Source: Parabacteroides sp. Marseille-P3160 (GTDB lineage: Bacteria > Bacteroidota > Bacteroidia > Bacteroidales > Tannerellaceae). From it: DNA of 64,000 nt. The notes under the pieces were generated by a model that saw only the letters and a list, made by a program, of their open reading frames with translations, made no database searches and was not told where the DNA came from. Position numbers and translations under genes: made by a program. The stretch's first letter is position 1; each line of letters begins with the position of its first letter. The DNA lies in the NCBI RefSeq assembly GCF_900162725.1, contig NZ_LT799418.1:4543897-4607896 (forward strand), written 5' to 3'. Shown in pieces: positions 20,351 to 29,902 of the stretch.

Positions 20351-20905
20351 ATGGATGAAGAGCTGATCAAACAAATACAAAACGACGATATAGCCGCTTA
20401 TAAACAGCTGTTTATCAAATATTATTCACCGCTTTGTGAATATGCATCGCAATTCATAACAGATATGGAAACGGAAGAGCTTGTGCAAGACCTGATGCTG
20501 TTCGTTTGGGAAAACCGGAAGCAGCTTATGATCACCCAATCGGTGAAATCCTATCTTTTTACCTCTATAAAATTCCGTTGTTTAAATGCCATACGCGACA
20601 AGCAATATCATTCGCAAGTCCATTCTATCATTTATGAAAAGTTGAAAGATCAATTTGATGATCCGGACTACTATCTGGCAAATGAATTGGCGGAAAACAT
20701 AGAAAAAGCGATTGAACAGCTACCGGAAACATACAAAGAAACCTTTCTTCTTAGCCGTTGGAGCGATCAAACCAATGCCCAAATTGCAAGCCAATTATCC
20801 GTATCCGTGAAAACAGTCGAATACAGAATCTCCCAATCGTTGAAAATCCTGCGGAAGAGACTAAAGGATTACCTGCCATTCTTTCTGTTTTTCCTACGAA
20901 TCTGA
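20351..20905 (+). CDS. ECF sigma factor (Bacteroidetes SusCD-type)
   Basis: Start placed at ATG 20351 (MDEELIKQIQ), giving 184 residues. Region 2: YKQLFIKYYSPLCEYASQFI, TEELVQDLMLFVWENRKQL. Region 4: IEQLPETYKETFLLSRWSDQTNAQIASQLSVSVKTVEYRISQSLKIL. It ends in the hydrophobic KDYLPFFLFFLRI tail common in this group. It should drive the fecR-SusC-SusD-GH43 operon on the other strand. Confidence 0.92.
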   Translation: MDEELIKQIQNDDIAAYKQLFIKYYSPLCEYASQFITDMETEELVQDLMLFVWENRKQLMITQSVKSYLFTSIKFRCLNAIRDKQYHSQVHSIIYEKLKDQFDDPDYYLANELAENIEKAIEQLPETYKETFLLSRWSDQTNAQIASQLSVSVKTVEYRISQSLKILRKRLKDYLPFFLFFLRI

Positions 20906-21046
20906 GTAAAAAACGACTCATACGGATAGCTATCCGTATGAAGTGTTGAGTGTTTTCGTTAATAAAAACAAAATGTAATCATAGCTTCTTAAACCATTCG
21001 GGAAAGAAAAGGTCTATCTTTTCAAATATTCATAGAGAAGATAGAT

Positions 21047-23860
21047 ATGAACAAAGGGAAATACGGTATGTTGATGCTCTTCTTTCTTTTATCCATCACT
21101 TGCTTTGCTCAGCAATCAAGTGTGGAAATTCGGGGAGCGATTGTTGAGAAGGGGACAGGAGAACCGGTAGAGCAAGCTACCATACGTTTGTATACGCAGA
21201 AAGACAGTACTTTGATCCGAGGTATCACGAGTGACACGAAAGGCAGTTTTTCCATGAAAGACGTAAAGGCGGGCAATTACTATTTGAACATTTCTTTTCT
21301 GGGATTCGATCCTATATTTAAACCTTTACGGATCACAGGACAGAAGAATATAGAAGATGTAGGGAAACTGGAAATGAGTGACAACGGCGTTCTCCTACAA
21401 GAGGCTATAGTCATCGGAAAAGCGGCCGAGGTGGTCATACGTAATGATACGATGGAATATAATGCCGATTCCTACAAAGTGACAGAGGGTTCCGCCCTGG
21501 AAGACCTGCTGAAAAAAATGCCGGGCGTTGAAGTCGGTACCGATGGAAAAGTAACGGTCAACGGAAAAGAGGTGAAGAAGGTAATGGTAGATGGAAAAGA
21601 GTTTTTCTCTGCCGACCCGAAAGTAGCCACGAAGAATCTGCCGGCCAAGATGGTGGATAAAGTACAGGTATTGGATAAAAAGAGCGACATGACTCTCATG
21701 ACCGGTTTCGACGACGGAGAGGAAGAAACGGTCATCAATCTGACAGTCAAGCCAGGAATGAAGGAAGGCTGGTTTGGTAATGCCTTTGCCGGCTATGGCA
21801 GCAAAGACCGGTATGAAGGAAACGCGATGGTGAACCGCTTCGTCAATAATGACCAGTTCACCTTTCTGGGCGGATTCAATAATACCAATAATATGGGATT
21901 CTCCGACTTGGCCTCGACGATGTTCGGAGGAATGAGTGGAGGCGGACGCCGCGGATTCAGAGGAGGCGGTACGGGGAATGGTATCACGACCTCGGGAAAT
22001 GGAGGCATCAACTTCAGCAAAGAATTTACTCCTAAACTGACAGTAGGAGGAAATGCTCGCTATTCCCATTCGGACAACGATGCGGAAAGCAATTCCAGTA
22101 CCCAACAGTTTTTGCCCGGTGACTCTACGTCCTACAGCCAGGAGTTAAGCTTTGCCAATACAAAAAGCGATAATATCGGAGCGAACTTCCGTATGGAATG
22201 GAAGCCTGATACATTAACCCAGATCCTATTCCGTCCCGATTTCAGCTATAGCAAAAGCAGTAGCCGGGAAGAGAGCAATTCAATGGAACGTTATGAAGTA
22301 GGCGATACGATCAATAAGAGCTACGCCACGAATTATACGGAAGGCGAAGGATACGACCTTTCGGGAGAATTGGAATTCAGCCGGAAACTGAACGACAGGG
22401 GACGGGTGTTCAGCGCCTCCTTATCAGGGGGGTATAGCGACTCCTACAACAATGAGAACACTTATTCGAGCACGGAATATTTTAAGACCGATTCGACCGA
22501 ATTGATCGACCAGCGTGTCCGCTATGATAATAACGGATTCAATTACCGGGCATTCGTTTCATGGGTAGAACCCTTGGGAAAGAATAATTTCCTGCAGGCC
22601 ACCTACAGCTTCAGCCAACGGCGGCAGGAATCCCTGAAAAACGCCTACAATGCAGATACGGAAGGCATTTATAACCAATTGGATACGACTTATAGCAAGA
22701 ATTACCGGAACGATTTCATCAGCCAGCGCATTGGATTGAGTTTCAAGGCTCAGCGTGAAAAATACAATTATACGATCGGTCTGAATATGGATCCTTCATA
22801 CACGAAAAGCGAAAACTTTATCGGAGATACGATCCTTTCCAGCCTGAGCCGGAATGTATTCAATCTCTCTCCCTTATTGCAGTTTAACTATCTTTTCGAC
22901 AAACGGACGAATCTCCGGATCAACTATAACGGACGAACCAGCCAGCCCAGCATGAAGCAGTTACTACCGGTGCCCGATTTATCGAATCCGCAGAATATAA
23001 TTATTGGTAATCCGGATTTGAAACCGTCCTATAGCAATGACCTCTTTATCCGGTTCCAGAAATTCGTTCCGGAGCAGCAAAGCGCCTTCTTTATCATGGC
23101 CAATGGAAACTATATGGTCAATGATATTGTGACGACCAGCGTCCGGGATGCCGAAACGGCGAAACGGCTGACGACCTATACGAATGTCAATGGAAATTAC
23201 AGTGGAAACATACGGATGATGTTCAATACTCCATTAAAAAACAGAAAGTTCACTATCAATTCCATGACTATGACCTCCTATTCCAACAGCAACGGATTTG
23301 TGAACGAAGAAAAGAACCAAAGCAATAACTTCACGCTTTCCGAGCGTGCGGGGATCGATTTCCGCTCGGATTACCTGGATCTCGGGATCAATGGAAATAT
23401 CCGGTATAATAATATCCAGAATACGCTCAGCTCGCAGCAAGACCAGGCGACTTATAACTATGGGTTAGGCGGAACGACGACAATTTACCTCCCTTGGAAT
23501 ATCAAAGTGGAAAGCGACCTTAATTATTCCACCAACTCTGGTTATTCCGATGGGTATAAACAAAAAGAAATGCTCTGGAATGCATCGGTTTCCAAGAATT
23601 TCCTCAAGGGGAATCAGGGAACATTGCGAGTCAAGATTTATGATATTCTACAGGAACGAAGCAATATCTCACGCTCCGTTGGGACAGACTACATTACCGA
23701 CTCGGTTTATAATACTCTGACCAGCTATGTGATGGTTCATTTCATCTACCGGTTCACGCTCTTCAAAGGCGGCGCAACCGAAGGAGATATGATGCGTGAC
23801 GGCGGTTCCCGGAGATTTGGCGGAGGTCGTGGGCCCGGAGGCCCCGGAGGGCCATTCTAA
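21047..23860 (+). CDS. Outer-membrane beta-barrel protein with carboxypeptidase-regulatory-like domain
   Basis: Protein of 937 residues. A signal peptide (MLMLFFLLSITCFAQQ) is followed by a CarboxypepD_reg-like domain (EIRGAIVEKGTGEPVEQATIRLY), a plug-like segment (LEDLLKKMPGVEVGTDGKVTVNGKEV), a glycine-rich loop (GGMSGGGRRGFRGGGTGNG, near residues 296-318) and a long series of aromatic-ended beta strands. The C-terminus is unusual: VHFIYRFTLF, then about 30 Gly/Arg-rich residues ending GGRGPGGPGGPF, beyond the normal barrel-closing strand. It resembles the OMP_b-brl_3 family of TonB-like proteins. It follows the ECF gene by 141 bases but has no SusD partner; the ligand is unknown. Confidence 0.88.
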   Translation: MNKGKYGMLMLFFLLSITCFAQQSSVEIRGAIVEKGTGEPVEQATIRLYTQKDSTLIRGITSDTKGSFSMKDVKAGNYYLNISFLGFDPIFKPLRITGQKNIEDVGKLEMSDNGVLLQEAIVIGKAAEVVIRNDTMEYNADSYKVTEGSALEDLLKKMPGVEVGTDGKVTVNGKEVKKVMVDGKEFFSADPKVATKNLPAKMVDKVQVLDKKSDMTLMTGFDDGEEETVINLTVKPGMKEGWFGNAFAGYGSKDRYEGNAMVNRFVNNDQFTFLGGFNNTNNMGFSDLASTMFGGMSGGGRRGFRGGGTGNGITTSGNGGINFSKEFTPKLTVGGNARYSHSDNDAESNSSTQQFLPGDSTSYSQELSFANTKSDNIGANFRMEWKPDTLTQILFRPDFSYSKSSSREESNSMERYEVGDTINKSYATNYTEGEGYDLSGELEFSRKLNDRGRVFSASLSGGYSDSYNNENTYSSTEYFKTDSTELIDQRVRYDNNGFNYRAFVSWVEPLGKNNFLQATYSFSQRRQESLKNAYNADTEGIYNQLDTTYSKNYRNDFISQRIGLSFKAQREKYNYTIGLNMDPSYTKSENFIGDTILSSLSRNVFNLSPLLQFNYLFDKRTNLRINYNGRTSQPSMKQLLPVPDLSNPQNIIIGNPDLKPSYSNDLFIRFQKFVPEQQSAFFIMANGNYMVNDIVTTSVRDAETAKRLTTYTNVNGNYSGNIRMMFNTPLKNRKFTINSMTMTSYSNSNGFVNEEKNQSNNFTLSERAGIDFRSDYLDLGINGNIRYNNIQNTLSSQQDQATYNYGLGGTTTIYLPWNIKVESDLNYSTNSGYSDGYKQKEMLWNASVSKNFLKGNQGTLRVKIYDILQERSNISRSVGTDYITDSVYNTLTSYVMVHFIYRFTLFKGGATEGDMMRDGGSRRFGGGRGPGGPGGPF

Positions 23861-24087
23861 AGATAGATATCCGTAGAACCTTTGTTTCGATTTTATATAC
23901 TTGTTTCTTTCCACTTGAAAGAAACCCCAATTAATCCGGCTTCCCCAAAGGGCCGGATTGATTCGTCTGTAAACCCAATGAAAAATGTACGCTGCAGATA
24001 TATCATTTTCAGAAATAAAATGGGAATAATTATCCCCCTCTTGTTCTATTTTATCGAAAAATAGGATGGATGGCCGAATCATGACAA

Positions 24088-24120
24088 AATCCCCGGAAGC
24101 GAAGGTCGCTTCCGGGGATT
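24088..24120. terminator. Bidirectional terminator
   Basis: A 15-bp perfect stem (AATCCCCGGAAGCGA / TCGCTTCCGGGGATT) with a 3-base loop lies between the convergent barrel gene and cydB. The stem ends are A/T-rich in both directions. The rest of 23861-24144 holds no other gene I can support. Confidence 0.75.
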
Positions 24121-24144
24121 TCCCTTATAATCAAAAGCTGTCAA

Positions 24145-25293
24145 TCAATAAGCATGGTCATCTTGCTCGATTTCCTTCTGGTCTATCTTGCGGAGATCCA
24201 GTGCACGCCACGCATAGAAAATATAGGCGAGTACAAAAGGTACGAGGATGGAGACGTAAGACATGACCTTCAAGGTAAACGGACTGGATGAGCTATTGTA
24301 AATGGTAAGCGAACTTTGTAAGTCCACTAAGGAAGGATAGTAAGCCGTATTATTCCAACCGGCAATCAGGAAGAGCGCCAATACGGTCAATACGGTTCCG
24401 ATGCCGGAAAACCAGATGCCCAAACGGGTCTTGGTCAACAAGGCGCTGATGATCCCATAAAGCACCAAGACGACACCTATCAGGAAAACAGCCAAAACGA
24501 TAGGCATTTCAATAAGATTAAGGAAATATTTATAAGGTTGCATAAACACTTCCCCGGTCTCCGGATTCAGGGCAAAGCCTTGTGTCAATAACAAATGAAT
24601 TAGAAAAGTCAAGAAGAAAACCAGGAAGAGAACAGCTTCCGGAAAGAGCCGTTTCCGGCAACGGACCTCGATCTCTGTATCATTGATATTATTAATATAA
24701 TAAAGCAAAGCCAATACGCGGGACAAGAAAAAGACGCCCAGTCCCAGGCAAAGGTTCCAGATGACAAAGGCGGCCTCCAATCCATGCAAAGGATTGGCCC
24801 ATGAAGAAATGACAGGCATACCGACTTCCGTCAGCCGCCCTTTATCCACAAGAAATTCAGCCCCATGAAAAAAGGTACCGACAGCCGCTCCCAAAAGGAT
24901 TGGGCCGACTACTCCATTAATAATCAGGAAGACCTGGTAGGTCTTCTTCCCCAACAGATTTCCTTTCTTTGCTTGAAACTCATAAGAGACGGCCTGGATT
25001 ACAAAACAGAGCAGGATCAGTATCCATACCCAATAAGCGCCACCGAAACTGGTTGAATAAAACAAAGGGAAAGAGGCGAAAAAGGCGCCTCCGAAAGTAA
25101 CGAGCGTCGTAAAAGTAAATTCCCATTTCCGCCCGGTTGAGTTCAAAAGCATCTTTTGTTGTATCTCACTTTTCCCGATGGTGAACAAAAGGGATTGCCC
25201 TCCTTGCACAAAGAGCAAAAAGACCAGGATAGCGCCGAGCAGAGAAATAATAAACCACCAGTAATGTTGTAATAAAATATATGTCGTATCCAT
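24145..25293 (-). CDS. cydB: Cytochrome bd oxidase subunit II
   Basis: Protein of 382 residues with eight or nine membrane segments and the CydB pattern (LQHYWWFIISLLGAILVFLLFVQGG, LVTFGGAFFASFPLFYSTSFGGAYW, a quinol-oxidase subunit II fold). It is the partner of CydA, beginning 11 bases after its stop. The complex oxidises menaquinol and reduces oxygen with high affinity, scavenging traces of oxygen in a nanaerobic Bacteroidales. That is relevant to a genome that also carries an oxygen-labile nitrogenase. Confidence 0.95.
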   Translation of the reverse strand: MDTTYILLQHYWWFIISLLGAILVFLLFVQGGQSLLFTIGKSEIQQKMLLNSTGRKWEFTFTTLVTFGGAFFASFPLFYSTSFGGAYWVWILILLCFVIQAVSYEFQAKKGNLLGKKTYQVFLIINGVVGPILLGAAVGTFFHGAEFLVDKGRLTEVGMPVISSWANPLHGLEAAFVIWNLCLGLGVFFLSRVLALLYYINNINDTEIEVRCRKRLFPEAVLFLVFFLTFLIHLLLTQGFALNPETGEVFMQPYKYFLNLIEMPIVLAVFLIGVVLVLYGIISALLTKTRLGIWFSGIGTVLTVLALFLIAGWNNTAYYPSLVDLQSSLTIYNSSSSPFTLKVMSYVSILVPFVLAYIFYAWRALDLRKIDQKEIEQDDHAY

Positions 25294-25304
25294 TGTGCTT
25301 GTTT

Positions 25305-26870
25305 TTATTGATTTGGTAACTTTTCAGAAAAATCGGGTCCGCCTTTAATAGCTTTCAGCATGATACCGATCTCTGCGATCAACAGAACCGTAAAGAGGAT
25401 CAAGAAAATAAAGAAGGTCAATTGCACCGAAGAAGTCGGTAGTTTGGAGATCGCCGCACTCGTCGGAAGAATATCCTGGATCGCCCAAGGCTGCCGCCCG
25501 ACCTCGGCCACAACCCATCCGGACTGGCTGGCGATATACGCCAAAGGAATGGAGAGCAACCCGACCCACTGGAACCACGGTAAATGCTGAAGTTGTTTCT
25601 TCCAGCTAAAAATCAACGTAAGAATAAAGAACAGGATAAAATACCCGCCGAGGATCACCATGATACGGAAAGCATAGAAAGTCATGCCGACATTCGGGAT
25701 AAGGTGTGCGGGATCTTTGATATACCCATAACCGAAATATTCAAAATTCTCGTCCAGCGCCTTCCGGTGGGAAGCGGCGAGGGCCTCGTCCTTAGCCTGC
25801 TTCGCTTCGCGATATCCCGCCAGCGCCTGAATGGCTTTCTTTCCGCGGGCGATCTTCTCCTCCGCCGAAAGGGCTATCCCCTTGTCGGTATCGTAGCCTC
25901 CCTCGATAATATCCGTTATCCCGGGGACAAATGCTTTCACGTCCCGCTCCGCCAGATAAGATAGCAGGTAAGGAATTTTAATATTAAAGAGGTAAGGCTT
26001 GACGTCGTCCTTATAACTTTTCTTTTCCGGATTCAGTACAGCGATTGCTACCAGGCCGGCCTCTGTCTGCCCTTTATAAAGGCCTTCCATAGCGGCCAGC
26101 TTCATTGGTTGTTTTTGGGCGACCTGATAGCCTGAGCCGTCACCCGTCCACAAAAGCAACAGGGAGGAAACCAGACCGAAGGCCGCAGCGACCTTAATGC
26201 TTGAAAGGGCAAAATCCGCATGCCGTTTCTTCAACAAATACCAACTGCTCACCCCGATGACAAAGACAGAACCCAGTACCCAGGCGGAAATAACCGTATG
26301 GAAGAATTTATTGATCGCCACAGGAGAAAGGACAACCGCCCAGAAATCAAACATTTCGTTCCGCACCGTATCCGGATTAAATTCCATCCCGACAGGATAC
26401 TGCATCCAAGCGTTCGCTACCAGGATCCAAAGGGCCGAAAGGGTGGCGCCGAGAGTCGTCAGCCAGGTAGAAGCAAGGTGGGCTCCCTTGCTGACCTTAT
26501 TCCATCCGAAGAACATAATTGCGATAAAGGTCGCCTCCATGAAGAAGGCCAGAATGCCTTCGATCGCTAGCGGAGCACCGAAGATATCTCCGACAAACCA
26601 GCTGTAATTCGACCAGTTCGTCCCAAATTCAAACTCCAGGATGATTCCGGTAGCCACTCCGATTGCGAAATTAATGCCGAAGAGCTTCATCCAGAATTTA
26701 GCCGTCGTTTTCCAAAACTCATTTCCGGTCTTGTAATAAAGCGATTCCATAATAGACATAATGACCCCTAATCCGAGGGTAAGGGGGACAAAAAGCCAAT
26801 GATACATGGCCGTTAGAGCAAATTGGGCCCTCGACCAGTCAATTAGAGAAGAGTCAATCGTTTCAATCAT
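25305..26870 (-). CDS. cydA: Cytochrome bd oxidase subunit I
   Basis: Protein of 521 residues. The N-terminus WSRAQFALTAMYHWLFVPLTLGLG contains the His ligand of the high-spin heme; GDGSGYQVAQKQPMKLAAMEG is the conserved quinol-binding segment; GRQPWAIQDILPTSAA is the C-terminal signature. It forms the catalytic quinol oxidase with CydB. It lies between DUF4492 and cydB in one operon. Confidence 0.96.
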   Translation of the reverse strand: MIETIDSSLIDWSRAQFALTAMYHWLFVPLTLGLGVIMSIMESLYYKTGNEFWKTTAKFWMKLFGINFAIGVATGIILEFEFGTNWSNYSWFVGDIFGAPLAIEGILAFFMEATFIAIMFFGWNKVSKGAHLASTWLTTLGATLSALWILVANAWMQYPVGMEFNPDTVRNEMFDFWAVVLSPVAINKFFHTVISAWVLGSVFVIGVSSWYLLKKRHADFALSSIKVAAAFGLVSSLLLLWTGDGSGYQVAQKQPMKLAAMEGLYKGQTEAGLVAIAVLNPEKKSYKDDVKPYLFNIKIPYLLSYLAERDVKAFVPGITDIIEGGYDTDKGIALSAEEKIARGKKAIQALAGYREAKQAKDEALAASHRKALDENFEYFGYGYIKDPAHLIPNVGMTFYAFRIMVILGGYFILFFILTLIFSWKKQLQHLPWFQWVGLLSIPLAYIASQSGWVVAEVGRQPWAIQDILPTSAAISKLPTSSVQLTFFIFLILFTVLLIAEIGIMLKAIKGGPDFSEKLPNQ

Positions 26871-26882
26871 AATATTGTTTTT

Positions 26883-27110
26883 TTAGGGTAATAATGCGCG
26901 TTCGACAAGTTCGTCCGATACATGTTCCTGTTTCTCTTCATTCGTCTCGAATTGGCTCAAATAGCGGGGAAAAAAGAAAATTTTCAAGACAAAAAACATA
27001 ATAAATAACTTTATGAGAATAATGAGCCAGAGAGTTTTCCCCAACTTCATCTCACGGAATCCTTCTATGTAGAACCGGAAAATACGTAGAGGTATCGGAA
27101 CTTTTTCCAT
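26883..27110 (-). CDS. DUF4492 small membrane protein, cyd operon
   Basis: Protein of 75 residues with a short amphipathic start (IPLRIFRFYIEGFREMKLGKTLW) and one membrane helix (LIILIKLFIMFFVLKIFFF). DUF4492 proteins sit immediately before cydA in Bacteroidetes and Epsilonproteobacteria. A role as a small accessory subunit of cytochrome bd is inferred from position and size. The gap to cydA is 12 bases. Confidence 0.85.
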   Translation of the reverse strand: MEKVPIPLRIFRFYIEGFREMKLGKTLWLIILIKLFIMFFVLKIFFFPRYLSQFETNEEKQEHVSDELVERALLP

Positions 27111-27153
27111 ATTAGTATGTTTTGATGCGTACTATCATGTTGCCACTCGTCTG

Positions 27154-27161
27154 TAAAGGTA
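27154..27161 (-). promoter_or_regulatory. Candidate -7 box for the cyd operon
   Basis: On the minus strand TACCTTTA is one base from the TAnnTTTG consensus, 43 bases upstream of the DUF4492 start. No clear -33 element was seen. The 347-base gap 27111-27457 otherwise holds only the divergent promoter described separately. Confidence 0.35.
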
Positions 27162-27353
27162 CTTTTATTATTTGACTGTGAATAATAATTCATAAAAAAC
27201 AAATTCCGCCTTTACCCGGCAGAGCATCTAACAAACATATAAAGAAAAGAGGAAAATACCATTCCTATTCCATCTATTTTTGCTATCACGCCATCAGTTA
27301 TTTCTATCCCCTGTGTTAAAAATGTTTATCCGAAAGAGATTACACTCCCCTTT

Positions 27354-27385
27354 TTTGTGTATCAACACACACTTCGCTATATTTG
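27354..27385 (+). promoter_or_regulatory. Promoter of the Gfo/Idh-DUF1080 operon
   Basis: TTTG at 27354-27357, a 20-base spacer, then TATATTTG at 27378-27385: an exact fit to the Bacteroidetes -33/-7 consensus. A small inverted repeat (GTGT-ATCA-ACAC) lies inside the spacer and could be an operator. The ATG is 72 bases further on. Confidence 0.65.
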
Positions 27386-27457
27386 CGTCAATTTGTATGG
27401 GTAAATTACAAAATCACTATAAAAAATCATTATTGCTAATTTATAAAAACTATTATT

Positions 27458-28927
27458 ATGTCAAACATTTCAAGAAGATCTTTTCTGCAGAAAGGAACAG
27501 CGGCTGCTGCCGCCCTCACGATTGTTCCGAATGCCGTATTAGGTAAAAGCCATGGGCACACGGCTCCTACCGACAAGTTGAACATTGCTGCCGTCGGCAT
27601 CGGAGGAATGGGAAACGCTAACCTTAAGAATATGGAAACCACGGATAACATAGTCGCTCTGTGTGACGTGGATTGGAAATATTCAAAAGGCGTATTCGAG
27701 CGTCTCCCCAACGCAAAAAAATATTGGGACTATCGCAAGATGTATGATGAAATGGCAAAATCCATCGATGCTGTCCTGGTAGCGACAGCCGACCATACCC
27801 ATGCAATCATCTCCGCCGATGCCCTTACGCTAGGCAAGCATGTATACTGCCAAAAACCTTTGACACACTCCGTGTATGAATCCCGCTTATTAACCAAACT
27901 CGCAGAAAAATACCAGGTAGCTACCCAAATGGGTAACCAGGGTTCTTCCGGCGAAGGCGTAAACCTCACTTGCGAATGGATCTGGAACGGAGAAATCGGT
28001 GAAATCACCAAAGTGGAAGCATTTACCGACCGCCCTATCTGGCCGCAAGGCTTAAATGCTCCTGAGAAGGCAGACAAGATTCCGTCTACCCTCAATTGGG
28101 ATTTATTCACCGGCCCTGCTGAAATGCGTCCTTTCAACAATATCTACCACCCATGGAACTGGCGTGGCTGGTGGGCATACGGAACCGGAGCTTTAGGCGA
28201 TATGGCCTGCCATATTCTGCACCCGGTATTCAAGGCTCTGAAGTTGCAGTACCCGACGAAGGTACAAGGTTCTTCTACCTTGTTGCTGAAAGACTGCGCT
28301 CCCCAGGCCCAGCATGTTAAATTGCTATTCCCCGCACGGGATAACCTGGCAAAGGTAGCCCTGCCGGAGGTAGAAGTACATTGGTATGACGGAGGCTTGA
28401 AACCTGAATTTCCGAAAGGTTATCCGGAAGGCAAAAACATGAATGATGCCGGTGGAGCCGTGATCTTCCATGGAACTAAAGACACACTGATCTGCGGATG
28501 CTACGGTAAGGATCCTTGGTTATTGTCCGGACGTGTGCCGAACGCTCCGAAAGTATGCCGCCGAGTTCCGGTTTCCCACGAACAAGACTGGATCCGGGCA
28601 TGTAAGGAAAGTCCGGCCAACAGAGTAAAAACAGCTTCTGATTTCAGCGAAGCAGGTCCGTTCAACGAAATGGTTGTAATGGGGGTATTAGCTATACGTC
28701 TGCAAGAATTACATAAAGAGTTAGCTTGGGACGGTCCGAACATGAGGTTTACAAACATTAAGGATAATGAGACCCTGAAGATACTAATCAAAGACGACTT
28801 CAAGATTGTAGACGGAGATCCTAAATTCAATAAGATCTGGACCGATCCTATAAATGCAAACCAATTTGCCACAGAATTAATCAAACATAACTATCGTACA
28901 GGTTGGAAACTACCGGATATGCCATGA
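27458..28927 (+). CDS. Tat-exported Gfo/Idh/MocA family oxidoreductase
   Basis: Protein of 489 residues. It begins with a twin-arginine signal (SRRSFLQKGTAAAAALTIV) and then the NAD(P)-binding Rossmann motif AAVGIGGMGNANLKNM. The usual EKP motif appears as QKP (YCQKPLTHS), with the substrate-domain TQMGNQGSSGEGVN and PWNWRGWWAYGTGALGDMACH following. Members act on sugars or sugar acids with tightly bound cofactor in the periplasm. It is 31 bases upstream of a DUF1080 gene, a frequent pairing in Bacteroidetes. Since DUF1080 is now described as a 3-keto-disaccharide hydrolase, an oxidation/cleavage pair on a glycoside is a reasonable inference. Confidence 0.92.
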   Translation: MSNISRRSFLQKGTAAAAALTIVPNAVLGKSHGHTAPTDKLNIAAVGIGGMGNANLKNMETTDNIVALCDVDWKYSKGVFERLPNAKKYWDYRKMYDEMAKSIDAVLVATADHTHAIISADALTLGKHVYCQKPLTHSVYESRLLTKLAEKYQVATQMGNQGSSGEGVNLTCEWIWNGEIGEITKVEAFTDRPIWPQGLNAPEKADKIPSTLNWDLFTGPAEMRPFNNIYHPWNWRGWWAYGTGALGDMACHILHPVFKALKLQYPTKVQGSSTLLLKDCAPQAQHVKLLFPARDNLAKVALPEVEVHWYDGGLKPEFPKGYPEGKNMNDAGGAVIFHGTKDTLICGCYGKDPWLLSGRVPNAPKVCRRVPVSHEQDWIRACKESPANRVKTASDFSEAGPFNEMVVMGVLAIRLQELHKELAWDGPNMRFTNIKDNETLKILIKDDFKIVDGDPKFNKIWTDPINANQFATELIKHNYRTGWKLPDMP

Positions 28928-28958
28928 TTAAAAGTCAAATATTAATATATTATCAAAG

Positions 28959-29813
28959 ATGAAAAAGTCAGTTTTATTAGCAAGCGCTGCAGTCATGATG
29001 TGTTATTTCACATCTTGTGGCGGAGGTAAAAAAACAGAAGAAGCTTCAGCTGAAGATTCAACGGAGGTAGCTACAGCAGCTACTCCGGAATACAAACTGC
29101 TTGATCTTCCGACTGTAGATTTATCTACTTTCCCAAAGGATAAGGAAGGTTGGATTACGTTATTTGATGGAAAGACATTTAACGGATGGAGAGGATATGA
29201 CCGTGACACTGTTCCGTCGGCTTGGGTGATTGATAACGGAGCAATCCATATCAAAGGTTCAGGTGAAGGTGAAGCCGGAGCAAAAGACGGTGGAGACCTT
29301 ATCTTTGCCCACAAGTTCAAGAACTATGAACTCGAGTTTGAATGGAAAGTGGATAAAGGTTCCAATTCGGGTGTTCTTTATATGATTCAGGAAGTAGAAG
29401 GACAACCTTCTTTTATCTCCGCTCCCGAATACCAGGTATTGGATAACGAAAATCATCCGGATGCCAAATTAGGCGCAGAGCAAGGCATCCGCCAATCCGC
29501 TTCCCTGTATGATATGATTCCCGCCAAACCGCAGAACGCCAAACCGTTCGGCCAATGGAACAAGGGTAAGATCATGTCTTACAAAGGAACGATCGTTCAC
29601 TCACAGAATGGTGAAAACGTAGTTGAATATCATTTGTGGACGCAACAATGGATTGACCTGTTGAGCAAAAGCAAATTCAGCAAAGAGAAAGAGCCGTTGG
29701 CTTACGAATTGCTGTCAAATTGCGGCGGCCCGGATCGTGAAGGATTCATCGGATTCCAAGATCATGGCGACAATGTATGGTTCCGTAATATCCGGATTAA
29801 AATCCTGGATTAA
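28959..29813 (+). CDS. DUF1080 (3-keto-disaccharide hydrolase family) lipoprotein
   Basis: Protein of 284 residues with a lipoprotein signal (MMCYFTSC followed by GGGKKTEEASAED). The DUF1080 jelly-roll is clear: GWITLFDGKTFNGWRGYD, YELEFEWKVDKGSNSGVLYM, YQVLDNENHPDA and the terminal GFIGFQDHGDNVWFRNIRIK. It is predicted to act at the outer membrane or in the periplasm on glycosides oxidised by the upstream oxidoreductase; this partnership is inferred from adjacency. Confidence 0.9.
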   Translation: MKKSVLLASAAVMMCYFTSCGGGKKTEEASAEDSTEVATAATPEYKLLDLPTVDLSTFPKDKEGWITLFDGKTFNGWRGYDRDTVPSAWVIDNGAIHIKGSGEGEAGAKDGGDLIFAHKFKNYELEFEWKVDKGSNSGVLYMIQEVEGQPSFISAPEYQVLDNENHPDAKLGAEQGIRQSASLYDMIPAKPQNAKPFGQWNKGKIMSYKGTIVHSQNGENVVEYHLWTQQWIDLLSKSKFSKEKEPLAYELLSNCGGPDREGFIGFQDHGDNVWFRNIRIKILD

Positions 29814-29833
29814 TCAACCTAATTTTTCAACCA

Positions 29834-29874
29834 GTAAAAAAGGAGTTACCCGAAACCGGGCAACTCCTTTTTTA
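29834..29874. terminator. Strong bidirectional terminator
   Basis: The hairpin runs GTAAAAAAGGAGTT through CCCG-AAA-CGGG to AACTCCTTTTTTAC, with one mismatched base pair. It has A and T tracts on both flanks and lies between convergent DUF1080 and the beta-repeat protein gene. Confidence 0.85.
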
Positions 29875-29902
29875 CTATAAACAAATAATTAACAATACTT
29901 CT

